NCBI GenBank assembly: GCA_964035575.1
Contig: OZ037918.1
Span: forward strand, 248,001 to 312,000
DNA: 64,000 bases
Origin: Rhynchopus sp. YZ270_cl-10
Lineage: Eukaryota; Euglenozoa; Diplonemea; Diplonemida; Diplonemidae
Direction of reading: 5' to 3'
This document shows positions 53,184 through 62,790 of the stretch, one piece after another. Each line of letters starts with the position of its first letter. Within the stretch, counting starts at the first letter, position 1. Under the pieces are notes generated by a model. The model was given only the letters and a program-made list of their open reading frames with translations, made no database searches and was not told the origin of the DNA. Both the position numbers and the translations under genes were made by a program.

Positions 53184-53279
53184 CAGTGGGTGCGCAATAT
53201 TACGGGTAACTTAATTATGGGTAAAATATTGGATTTGCGCATAATTAGGCGTAATATCCCGAAATATTGCGCCCCACTG
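53184..53279. mobile_element. MITE-like hairpin element, 96 bases
   Basis: CAGTGGGTGCGCAATATTAC at the left pairs with GAAATATTGCGCCCCACTG at the right (two small differences). The centre also pairs around AATTATGGG..CATAATTAGG. It is a short non-coding DNA element; no clear duplication at its ends. Confidence 0.75.
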
Positions 53280-53309
53280 AATACAGATTGCAACCCTCTC
53301 TTTTTTTTT

Positions 53310-53360
53310 GAAAACTTGGTTGTATTAGTGTAGCCACCCTAGAGTGTGCTTCACTGTTCT
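53310..53360 (+). repeat. Family H repeat copy
   Basis: Nearly identical to 45422-45470 (GTATTAGTGTAGCCACCCTA). It begins 30 bases after the 96-base hairpin element. Confidence 0.85.
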
Positions 53361-54255
53361 AAACACACTTCTACTTGTTTGATTTGTTGCAAAAGGGTGA
53401 AACGAAAAGAATAAAAAAAAAACGATGTTTCAAAAAAGAAGTTCGCACCGGCAGACGCAGGCACTGACTCTTATAAGGAAAAACCCCCCACACCTGTTGC
53501 GGGCCAGGTTCGTTTATGCGGGATATTGTCTCTAAACTTAAATTACCTAATGGAATCGTTAAAAAAAGAAAAAGAAAAACAACAACAACACACAGTAGTG
53601 ATATCCCAATACCAATGGGGTCAAACTGAGCGATTTGAGCGAAACCAAATTTCTCAAAAAAAAAAAGAAAAAAAAGAGGGGAAAACTGAACAGGGAGGTT
53701 ACGCTGTCTAGCAGTGACAACTTTTTTAAAGACGAGAGACGAATCAAAGGGAAATGGGGTGGAGAAAAAAACTAAAGTAACCATTAAGGTGCAAGGGGGT
53801 ATTTTTGGTTACCTAAGCCTTGGGGGGGAGAGTAGGCTTGTTTTATTATTTGTTTTGTGCGTAAAGTGTGTAATAAATATTCTGTGGGGATTTTTTTATT
53901 ACTGCAATACGCTCATTTACGCTCCCACTGACTACCTGGCAGTGAGGAAACTTCTTTGAGGCCAAAAAAAGGGGGTAATGTTGTTGTGCAAGATGACACC
54001 TCGTATGCTCTGTCACGTTGACTAAGACAGAAGCGGCTGGGTACAAATAGGAGACCAGGGATCACTCCCTGTTTCCCCTCCTTGTCCACGCTGTGTTTCC
54101 CCTTCAGCAGCCTTCACGTTAACCCCAAAAGGGGTGCCTAATTATTGCTGTCCGTTGCTATCATTGAGGAACAGGGGGGGGTTTTTTTTTGAAATGACGA
54201 AACAAAACAAAGCACCACACAAACCGAGAAATAGAAACTGATTTAACAGAAATTT

Positions 54256-54363
54256 TTGACTTGAAATACAAAAAAAAGCCCTCGTGTGAACAGTGTACTT
54301 TTGGTACAATGACCTGGTGTACCCTCAACCAGTCCTACATCCATTTCGTGGTTTACATCTGAA
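54256..54363 (+). repeat. Family A interspersed repeat, slightly shortened
   Basis: Has GTACTTTTGGTAC but lacks about 12 bases of the GGGGTG arm region. It ends CGTGGTTTACATCTGAAA. Confidence 0.85.
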
Positions 54364-54514
54364 AACAGAAAGAAAAGCAAAGGAACAAAACACGCCTTTT
54401 TTTCTTTGTGCGGAAAATCCGCTTTTATCTGAAAACAACGGCATTTGCGACCTCTGCTTTAACTCTCCTTTTGTTTCATTTGAGTTTCGCTTTAAAGTAT
54501 CCACATAAAAGAAA

Positions 54515-54556
54515 AGTTTATAAGATGATCCTAAGCCTTTCGTGCTTAGTCACCTT
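54515..54556 (+). repeat. Family B hairpin repeat copy
   Basis: GTTTATAAGATGATC, CTAAGC-CTTTCGT-GCTTAG, TCACCTT: all parts present, with one change in the loop (CTTTCGT). Confidence 0.87.
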
Positions 54557-54685
54557 ATTAAAAGACACTGAACATGAACACAATGCCACTCGACCTAGCT
54601 AGAGCAGATACCTTCAAGAAAACTACCTCTTCTACTTCTTCTCCTTCAAAAAACATCCAAAAAAAAAAGAAAAAAAAGCGGTCAT

Positions 54686-56281
54686 CTAGACCCCTTTGAA
54701 CTCATTGATGCAGGCAGGCTGCGGCTGCTGCTGTTCAAAGTCGTCGTCGATGACGATGCCTGTTACCGTGCCCTCGAGGGCGGGGACGGCTTCGATGGGA
54801 GCGGAGGGTGCTGGTGTCGCCTCCTGGCGGCGGCGCTGCTCAGCCTCGCAGAGCTGGGCGCTTCTCTGGAGATCTGCCTCGTAGCGTTGCTGCTGCTCGG
54901 GGTCGAAGGTCTGTGTGTGGCCGTAGCTCTCATAGGGCTTGTTGATGAGGGGGCGGGTCTCAGAGTCGACAATGCTGCCCTTGTAGAAGTACGACCCCAG
55001 GCCAGAGAGGATAGTGGCAAGAAGCAGTCCCGCTGCCACAAAGCCAAGGGCAATGGCAAGGTGGTGCAGTGTGTCGTCCATGTTGCTGTCGTTCTTGCAG
55101 GCAGGTGCGCGCATGGACACAATGGCCGCCTCAAATAAGCTGCCAGTGTACAATGGTTCTGCTGCAGCCTCGATGTCTGCAAGTTCTGCAGAGACCTTCA
55201 TCTGTGTCGACACAACACGCATTGCAAGTGTACGCGCATCGCCTGTCTCGCACTGTGTCGCGCACTGCACAATGCTGCAGCCCACGCAGTCGCCTGCACG
55301 CTTCGTCGCCTCGCGCAGGAAGGCCGCCGAGGTGGGCAGGGTCTCCTCGCAGGAGAGGGTGGAGCCGCAGGTGAACCAGTCCGCACAGAGGGTTGCGACG
55401 TCTGTGGAGCACTCCTTCTTGGAAAACTCTTCGCCCATTGTCTTGCTGAGGCCTGTCAGGGTCTCGACCACTTCGTTGTTGTTGTAGGACTGCGAATCGA
55501 AGAAGGACGTCATGGAGGCGTTGGCCGCGTCAAAGTTATCACATGTGTCCGTCACCACCTGCGATGTAACACCCATGACAACCTGCACGGTTGCGCCGAC
55601 CGCAGTGAACAAAACAAGAACGAAGAAGAAAAACACAGGCACACAGTAGTGCACATTCAGAATCGCCGTCAACGCAAACACAGCAAACGCCGCTGCCGCG
55701 CTCCACGCAACAATGTCAAACACCCACAGCGAGTCGGCCACCCTCCTCTGCACGTCGTGCACATTGTCGGACCAGTTCTTCACATCCTTCTGAGCCCTCT
55801 GCACGTCCCAGTGCACCCTGCCCAGGGGAATGCGCGCGTCGTACGAATATGCGTTGACCTTCTTCACAATGGTGTTGAGGTTTCCGGTCATCGTTTCTCT
55901 CATACCGTCGATGATGGTGTTTCCGGTGCTGACCTGGTCAGCGAGGTTGCTGCGGATGTATGTTGTGACGCCGGCGGTGGCGAGCAGCGCAATGACGATG
56001 AACGACAGACACATACGGTACCTCTTCACAGTACACTGCGACGCACCTTTTGCCTCAACCCGACAGCCCAAGCAGAAGACACAACGAAGGCAGCCACACA
56101 GACGTGCCAGCACATAAACCGCAAGCGCCAAAACCGCCAAACAAAACACAAACAGCCCTACCCCAGCAACAGCGTGCAGCGTGTCAACTGCATAGTCCTT
56201 GCACTCCCCATACCACTGGTCCTCCTTGGTGTCAAACCCAATACACTGCTGCAGGTCTGTGTTGTTCCATGTGGACGACAT
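54686..56281 (-). CDS. Prominin/Tweety-like five-pass membrane protein, paralogue 3
   Basis: Intronless, 531 residues. Opens MSSTWNNTDLQQCIGFDTKE. Five membrane segments lie as in paralogues 1 and 2, with the Cys turn RLCGCLRCVFCLGCR after segment 1. The second outer loop is nearly the same as in paralogue 2 over about 67 residues (55218-55419). The cytoplasmic tail is the longest of the set and Gln/Glu/Ala/Pro-rich (about 70 residues). The leader reads CCCCCCCACAG 23 bases before the ATG, an acceptor-like site. Closest to paralogue 2, as also shown by shared coding sequence at the fifth segment (GLGSYFYKGSIV). Confidence 0.82.
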   Translation of the reverse strand: MSSTWNNTDLQQCIGFDTKEDQWYGECKDYAVDTLHAVAGVGLFVFCLAVLALAVYVLARLCGCLRCVFCLGCRVEAKGASQCTVKRYRMCLSFIVIALLATAGVTTYIRSNLADQVSTGNTIIDGMRETMTGNLNTIVKKVNAYSYDARIPLGRVHWDVQRAQKDVKNWSDNVHDVQRRVADSLWVFDIVAWSAAAAFAVFALTAILNVHYCVPVFFFFVLVLFTAVGATVQVVMGVTSQVVTDTCDNFDAANASMTSFFDSQSYNNNEVVETLTGLSKTMGEEFSKKECSTDVATLCADWFTCGSTLSCEETLPTSAAFLREATKRAGDCVGCSIVQCATQCETGDARTLAMRVVSTQMKVSAELADIEAAAEPLYTGSLFEAAIVSMRAPACKNDSNMDDTLHHLAIALGFVAAGLLLATILSGLGSYFYKGSIVDSETRPLINKPYESYGHTQTFDPEQQQRYEADLQRSAQLCEAEQRRRQEATPAPSAPIEAVPALEGTVTGIVIDDDFEQQQPQPACINEFKGV

Positions 56282-57290
56282 GGTGTGGGGTTAAATGTTC
56301 TGTGGGGGGGTGCTTTTTTTAGACAAATTTGTGGAAATCAAAAGGGGGTATATCCATTCTTGTATACCATCCAGAAAGGCCTCTCTGGGGTGATCAGGGG
56401 TACTTTTGCCACTCTGGTTAGAGAGTGGCAGAAAAAGTCTGAGGGTAAAAGAAAAAAAGAAAGAAAAGTGAAATCACAATACACGAATACTGGACATAAC
56501 AAAAATAAATCCCACAAAATAAAATAACACTGAACGAAATGAAAAATGGTTTGAAAAATGAAGCTGACCTATGGATATATCGGAAAGGGTGGGGGGGGGG
56601 GGGGGGGGGTATTTCCCCCCTTTGTTTCGCTGTTGCTGTATATTTATATTTTATGTTGTTACTGTTCTGAAGCACACACCATACACTATAGCTGTCTCTA
56701 AAGGTGCTTCCCGCACGCAGTTGAGCCATGTCCTGGTGATGCAACGTGCTGTGACCATTATGGATGCAGAGCATGGTGGTACATGTGTCACTCGCAACCA
56801 CAAAAAGTGGAGTTGGTACTGTCCAGACACCTTGCACAGACCACCTCGCAGTAGATCATCTCTAAGGCAACCAATACACCAAACACAAAAGAAACTTGAA
56901 ATACAAAAGCCCCTCTCGTGAACAGTGTACCTTTCGGTTAATAGGTTGTGGTAACCATTAACTCTAAGTCTCGCAGTGCTTTTAGACACCTTAAATGGTT
57001 GAAAATTTGAATCTCTCTGCGGGTTAAAAAAGAAACTTTCGCAATCCTCCAAAAGACAGAAATTGAATGCAAATGTACATTGTATTTGCATTGTAATTTG
57101 CAAAAAGGAAGAGAAAGAAAAAAAACAAAAAAAACGATGAGATGTCTCCTAAGCGGAGAAGAACAACTCAGCTACTTTCACTAAAACTTTCAAACAACAT
57201 GCACTCACCACCACCACCACGGTACCGAAAGATCCGGCCAAATGCACGAAACCCCTATTTAGGGCTGTCGGGGGAAGAAAAAAACGAAAA

Positions 57291-57331
57291 GGTTATAAGA
57301 TGACCCTAAGCCTCTCGTGCTTAGTCATCTT
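57291..57331 (+). repeat. Family B hairpin repeat copy
   Basis: GGTTATAAGATGACC, CTAAGC-CTCTCGT-GCTTAG, TCATCTT. Here the outer arms AAGATGA/TCATCTT pair perfectly, where others have AAGATGA/TCACCTT: the change restores pairing. Confidence 0.88.
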
Positions 57332-57580
57332 TAAAAATGAGTCGGAAAAGAGGATAGGAAGGCAGAGAGAGGGGGCAGTGTTAGCTGAGAATCAGAGGCC
57401 CGCAGCCACATCAGCCCTATACTAACGCGAACCCTGGGGGCGAGGTAGCAGAAGAAATTTTGTTTGATTATATATGGTGCTTTCGGAAGTCGGTCAACGA
57501 CCTGTCAATATCAGGGGGGGGTGTCTATAAAGTCCCTGTGTCAGCGACCTGTCAATATCGACCCCTCCCGGGGCACCATT

Positions 57581-57625
57581 ATAGACTACTATCACTAGAT
57601 AGCAGCCACGCTTTTTCTTCACAGG
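57581..57625 (+). repeat. Family J repeat copy
   Basis: TAGACTACTATCAC..GATA..CAGCCA(C/T)G then CTTCAC(A/G)G, shared with 60760-60807. Only two copies were recognised. Confidence 0.65.
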
Positions 57626-59100
57626 ATCCTTAAGGGCGGGATAGAAGAAAGAGTAGTTGAAACGTGTTAAAAAAAAAACGCAGCTCAGTGCTCGAATGAC
57701 AAAGGGCGGGATGTGAGCGGTTCGTACCATAAGAATAAGAGGGTATGCGTTGCTAAGATAAATCTCCGTACAGACCCAAGCCACCTTTTAAAAGAATCCG
57801 GGGAAAGGGGAGTTAGGAAAAAAAAAAACGCACCACATGATTCTTTGAAAAACTTGGTTTTGTATTAGTGAGGATGAAAACTCCACGTATACGTTTTGTT
57901 TGTCGTTTTGTCGTGAAAAATAATTTGGTCACATCTGTTGAGCGTGGTGCAGCTCACAGAATCGTTCGCCACGTGGGGGGGAGTGTGGGAGTCAGATGGA
58001 AAGGAAGTATCAGCTACACACCTGTCTCTATGCGCAAAGTCTACACCCAAAAAGAATTGTTTTTTCTCTTCTGGAAAATGTCTGGACCATAATTGGGCCA
58101 GGTTCTAGGACATTTTCATTGCATGCGTAGTTAAAATGAAGCCTAAAAGTACATGAAAAAGTTGGGCAGCGTGCCACACCAACGTGATTTTTTTTATATT
58201 CTCGTTCACACACAAACTAAGACAGAAACAACAGACGGGACAACACTCACATTTCACACTTGAGACCGGGACGCTCTGTCGGACAATAAACGCAAAACAA
58301 TTTGAACACGAGTTTGAAACAACTCACGCAGCAGAGAAAGAGAAAGAGAAAGAGAAAGATGGGGTAGAGGGGAGAAAGTGGCGGAATTATTTTTCCTTCA
58401 TTTTTTTTTTTTGTTGTGGGGAGAAAATAAATAATTCTGGATAGCACTGCTGTCAATCCAGGTGACGGTTATGCCCCATCACTTCTGACAGACGACCAAT
58501 TGAACGAAAAAAAAAACCCTCACCAATAAAAAAGACACACTTTTACAACATTGAATTGAAAAAAGAAAAAAAAAATAGAAGAAAACATGAAGAAAAAGGG
58601 CCCCCGATAATAGACAAAAAATCACTTTGAGGTGGCTAAAATTTTGCAGATGCGAAAAACTTGAAAGATGCAATGTGCCTCCTTCTCTCTCTCTTGCACC
58701 ATCTTTTTATCACTAATTATTATCGCGCGTGGAATCACCGCCTGGGTTTGAAGATTTGGTTTTGTCTCTTCTGTTACAAAAAAAGATGGTTTTCATTATT
58801 CGGATGGTTTTTTTCATTGAGTTGTGACCCCCATTTTGCTTGTATTGCAGGTTAAGGCACGGGATATTTGCCTCTCGAGCATATTGCGCAGTAAAGTAAG
58901 GCCGGGGGTGAATACCTCTCCAGTCTCCAGTTGCAGCCTATCACTGCAGAAGTACCAATGGAGTGGAGGCCTCCCTTTGAACAGGAGATATAGGTGGGTA
59001 ACAGTTTTTGCTTATGATTTCCGCCTTTTTTTTTCAAAAGAAAGCTTGATGATTGAGCGCCCTCTCTGTGCACACGTGCATCTTACAAAAAAAAAAGTAG

Positions 59101-59217
59101 AGTTTGAAACACAAAGCCCTCTCGTGGTGTACCTTTGGTACAATGACCTGGCTGTACCGTGGGGGTGGACACCCCAACCAATGCAGTCCTACATCCATTT
59201 TTCGTGGTTTACATCTC
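59101..59217 (+). repeat. Family A interspersed repeat, full copy
   Basis: GTACCTTTGGTAC mini-hairpin and GGGGTGGACACCCC perfect second hairpin; ends CGTGGTTTACATCTCA. Confidence 0.88.
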
Positions 59218-60091
59218 ATAAAAGCATGCACACACTACCCAAGGCAATGTTCAGCTCTCAGGAACTCTCCAAAAAAAAGCCTGATAGTGCAAAACGCCTC
59301 TGGGAGACAAGGCACTGACAAAAACACCCCCAACAGAACACAACAAAAAAATAGAAACTGACGTCAAGGTGGCTTGGGCATCATGAGGGCAACCATTATA
59401 CACATATGCGGGCAATGGTTCGCTCTTAGATTACACACATTTGCTTTCACACACAAATACACATATTTGGGGCCATATTCTGCGCAAGAATTACCCCTAT
59501 TAGTTATCATACTACACACATAATTGGGTACATTGCGCTGAGGGGAATTTTAACCCAGAATTGATTCCAAAAAAAATAATAAAATACACACACACACAAT
59601 CGCGCAATATTTAGGAAAGTTGTGCTGTTAGCTTCAATGCAACATAACTTTTCGTGGTATTGCTTGGGCATCCCATCTCTGTCCCAGTTTCGAAGCACTC
59701 GGAGGTATTAATCAAAGACACATGAGGGTCAACATGTGATGCAGAGCTGGCCATGGTCATGCATTGTGATTCGTATCGTATCAACGATCCCCTTGCCAAG
59801 AGGTGGGGCTCTTAGATCAAAAGTCACGGTGAACCAACATACAGAAACACGCGAAGAAGAAAATAGATACATCATGACATGCTGTGATCGGAAACCAAAT
59901 TATCCGGGGGGGTTCTTAGACCCCCCGAATTCCCCCGTACTTATCCCGTCTGGTTCCGACCACGCCAATGACAGTGCTCTGCATGGTGCACATATCTTAG
60001 AAAAAGGGACAAAAAGGCAAGATGACTCTGAGCCTGTAACATTTTATGCTGGTATAGAAGTAGTTGGTGATACAACTTCGAGCCAAGTGTT

Positions 60092-60160
60092 TTGTTGTGT
60101 CGACAATCACCTGCTAGTGCAGGATCTGTACTCAATGTCGCCCGAAGGCTATTGTACTTA
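60092..60160 (+). repeat. Family E repeat copy with short variable stem
   Basis: TTGTTGTGTCGACAATCA then CCTGC-TAGT-GCAGG, then ATCTGTACTCAATGTCG and CCCGAAGGCTATTGTACTT. Same flanks as 41325-41404, different stem. Confidence 0.85.
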
Positions 60161-60710
60161 AAAGATATAGACTGCTTTTTTTTTACTCTGATGGTGTTCC
60201 CGAAAGTGCCAATGTTGACAGGTCCTTGACAGGTCTTTGAAGGTCTTTGACACAAGGGGGTGATCCACTTTATAATTCCGCACCACTTTTTGCCAGTACC
60301 CATAGTACCCAGAGTACCCAGTAAAAATCAGGTGAAAATTATAAAATGACACCCCCTATTTTGACAGGATCCCTGACAGGGTTTCAGTAACACCACATGA
60401 TGTAAAAGAAGAAAAAAAAGAAAGAAAAAGGCGACAAGATGAAATAGGACGAACGCACCACACATTGCACACACACCCTCCTGTTGGTTGCTGTATTATC
60501 GACAAGATTGAATAAAAAATCATGGGTTATACAAAAGGTGCCACGTACGAACCTAATGAGTTTTAAGGTCGTGGTGGGGCACCTCAACCCAAAATATTGA
60601 CTGCAAAAACATGGATGGAGGCACCTGAATAAAAACAGAATGGAACGAAGGCAACTGAAAGGTTTCTATAGTGGATGCTGTGCAAAACTAAAAAGAAAAA
60701 GGAAGAAAAC

Positions 60711-60743
60711 TTGATGAATGTGCCTCTCGTGCACACATCTAAG
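60711..60743 (+). repeat. Family C hairpin repeat copy
   Basis: GATGAA-TGTGC-CTCTCGT-GCACA-CATC: a 5-base-pair stem with the same 7-base loop CTCTCGT as family B. Other copies at 11410-11450, 32613-32651, 36606-36645, 41556-41596, 48495-48532 and 58668-58700. Confidence 0.8.
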
Positions 60744-60935
60744 AAAAGGTTCTGTTTTTTAGACTACTATCACAGGATAATCAGCCATGTTTTTCCCCCC
60801 TTCACGGTACACATACCGAGGCTGAACAAAAAAATATCAAAAAAGTAAAACAACACCGAAGACAAATGAAATTACCATGCACACCCCACCCCCTCCCTCC
60901 CTTTCTCTCCCACCACCCCTTTCCCCTTCTCCCTA

Positions 60936-62372
60936 TCAATCATACCCATCGCTGTCCGTTTCATCCTCTGGTTCGACCTTAGAGTTGACTAACGGAGCAG
61001 TGCCTTGGGTCTGGTATTCGGTGTTTGCATAGAGGAAGGCTTCACGCTCTTCTGGGTTGTAGACGGGGGTGTATATGTAGGTGCCAAGCACAGCAAGGAG
61101 GGAGACACAGAGGGACAACACTGCAACGACAGCAAGAAGGGCTTGCGTGCCGTTCACCGCACTGTGCACGCTTTGGTCTCTGCAGAGCGGCGCCTCCATG
61201 TCATGTGTACCGTCAGAGTAGATTCGCGCTGAGGCAAGCACTTCAGCATGCCGAACCACATCGGGCATATCACTCAGCATATACCCCTGCAACGTCAACA
61301 CCGTCTGCGCAAGCTGTTTGTAGTGTGAGGATGGGCAGGACACCGCGCATTCGGGTATGGTACAGTTTTCACCACAGTCGCCTGCGTCGTGTATGGGGCG
61401 GATGATTGTGGTGTTGATATACGCTTCTATGTCACCATACGTCTCGCACGGCATCGAGCAGTCAAAGTAGGCTGCACAGAGCGAGGCGAGGGAGGATTCG
61501 GGGTTGATGCACTGCTGTCTGTAATAGACCTCCTCGGCCGCGTGCTGGAGGGTGGTGTAGGTTTGGATGGTGGGGCTGTAGTGGTAGCTGGTGTTGAAGA
61601 AGGCGGAGAGGGAGGAGAACACTGCAGGCGAATCAGAGCATGTATCCGCAATGAGCTCGCCAGCAACAGCGGAGATGCCTTGAAAAGCTGCTGCCGCAAG
61701 CGTAGCTAGAACACATAACGCAAAGATCGCCGTAGGTGTGCTCCCATGAAGGTTCGCCACCACAGCGCACCCTAACGCAAAAACGCACCCAACCGGGACC
61801 CACAACACAGCGGGGACCCCATTTAAAAACCCGTTTACCATGTCATCCTTATCTCCCATATCATCCGCCCAGCTTGCGACCTGTTGTCTCGCATCTTCCG
61901 TAGCGTCAATGATGATCTCACCACTACCTCCATTGGTGTAACGGAGTTCTGGATGGCCTAAGGTCCGTTCCGTCCCTTTGGCTACGCTGTCTGCAAGCTC
62001 GACGGTGTTGTAGCGGACCTGGTCGACAATGCTGTCGATGGTGTTGACGCGGTTGTGGAGGGTGACCAGCTGTTTCGTTCCGAGGCCGGCGAAGACTGCG
62101 CATAAAACGAAAGACAGGCCTACTATCGCCCGGTAGACGCGGACAGTGGTGCGGGAGGCCCCGATGTCCGCCCTACCCTTGCAAGACCGCACCACCCCAC
62201 TCCGCGCCAACACCGCAACCAACACCACCACCAGCACCACAGCAGCCACAGCCATTCCAGGTGCGGCCCCACCCAATACACTGTGCCAATACGCACTGCA
62301 CGCCCCGTTCCACGTCTCGGATTCTGCATTAAACCCAAAGCAGTCTCCGAACTTTGTATTTGAAAACAACAT
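60936..62372 (-). CDS. Prominin/Tweety-like five-pass membrane protein, paralogue 4 (divergent)
   Basis: Intronless, 478 residues, opening MLFSNTKFGDCFGFNAESE, which keeps the C-x-GFN signature. The five-segment layout is the same. It is the most divergent member: the Cys-rich turn after segment 1 is lost (ARSGVVRSCKGRADIGAS), while outer-loop cysteines remain in changed context (YFDCSMPCETYGDIEAY, CGENCTIPECAVSC). The tail is short and acidic (KVEPEDETDSDGYD). A CCCGCCCCTCTTTAG tract ends 8 bases before the ATG, the clearest acceptor-like site in the array. Loss of the Cys turn, often a palmitoylation site in this group, could change its membrane domain. Confidence 0.8.
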   Translation of the reverse strand: MLFSNTKFGDCFGFNAESETWNGACSAYWHSVLGGAAPGMAVAAVVLVVVLVAVLARSGVVRSCKGRADIGASRTTVRVYRAIVGLSFVLCAVFAGLGTKQLVTLHNRVNTIDSIVDQVRYNTVELADSVAKGTERTLGHPELRYTNGGSGEIIIDATEDARQQVASWADDMGDKDDMVNGFLNGVPAVLWVPVGCVFALGCAVVANLHGSTPTAIFALCVLATLAAAAFQGISAVAGELIADTCSDSPAVFSSLSAFFNTSYHYSPTIQTYTTLQHAAEEVYYRQQCINPESSLASLCAAYFDCSMPCETYGDIEAYINTTIIRPIHDAGDCGENCTIPECAVSCPSSHYKQLAQTVLTLQGYMLSDMPDVVRHAEVLASARIYSDGTHDMEAPLCRDQSVHSAVNGTQALLAVVAVLSLCVSLLAVLGTYIYTPVYNPEEREAFLYANTEYQTQGTAPLVNSKVEPEDETDSDGYD

Positions 62373-62790
62373 TTTTTAACTAAAGAGGGGCGGGGGGCGG
62401 GGGGAGAGGGGAGAGGGGAGAAGGGTGATACCCCTGTCAACCCCGCGTCGCCTGAGAGTGGAGGGTGGGAAATGGAAAAAATGGAAAAAAAAATGATTTT
62501 TTTTCACGGGTTTTTTATAAAGCGAAGGGCAAAAAGGGAGAATAGGTGGATTTTTTTTGTGGTATCGACAGTCGCCTCTGAACTCAGGGGATCTCCCCCT
62601 TTTCCATAATGTGTGTTTTTTTTGTCTTTCACAACAGAAATGCCGTGAAAAGACTGAGATTCCTCCCAAACTACAATGCACCAGGTCCCCCCCCCCAAAA
62701 AAAAACCCCCCCTTCCCTTTTCTGTAAAGAAAAGAAGAAGAAGAACAAAAAAAAACGTTTTCCTAGCCAACACATCTCTTGCCCCCTTTC
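62373..62790. other. Spacer with a family E-like hairpin
   Basis: No gene seen. At 62555-62600 GGTATCGACAGTCG leads into CCTCTGA-AC-TCAGGGG and GATCT, a family E copy with yet another stem. Confidence 0.6.

Larger units (their letters stand above)
50644..54685. other. Spacer between paralogues 2 and 3
   Basis: About 4 kb, no gene seen. Family B (50899-50941, 50995-51040, 54515-54556), family G (51051-51085), an E-like piece (51369-51400), family I (52406-52489), family A (52711-52832, 54256-54363), a D fragment (52941-52990), a small hairpin element (53184-53279) and family H (53310-53360). Confidence 0.5.
56282..60935. other. Spacer between paralogues 3 and 4
   Basis: About 4.6 kb, no gene recognised. 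A G run of about 20 bases near 56590; truncated family A (56893-56938), B-like (56944-56990), B (57291-57331), J (57581-57625 and 60760-60807), C (58668-58700 and 60711-60743), full A (59101-59217), D fragment (59280-59325) and E (60092-60160). High-complexity patches at 56690-56880 and 59600-60060 hold no credible frame. Confidence 0.5.

Noticed and set aside
8389-62600. CRISPR array
   Set aside because: The repeats are dispersed, differ in length and spacing, and lie in eukaryotic introns and spacers; there is no regular repeat-spacer pattern.
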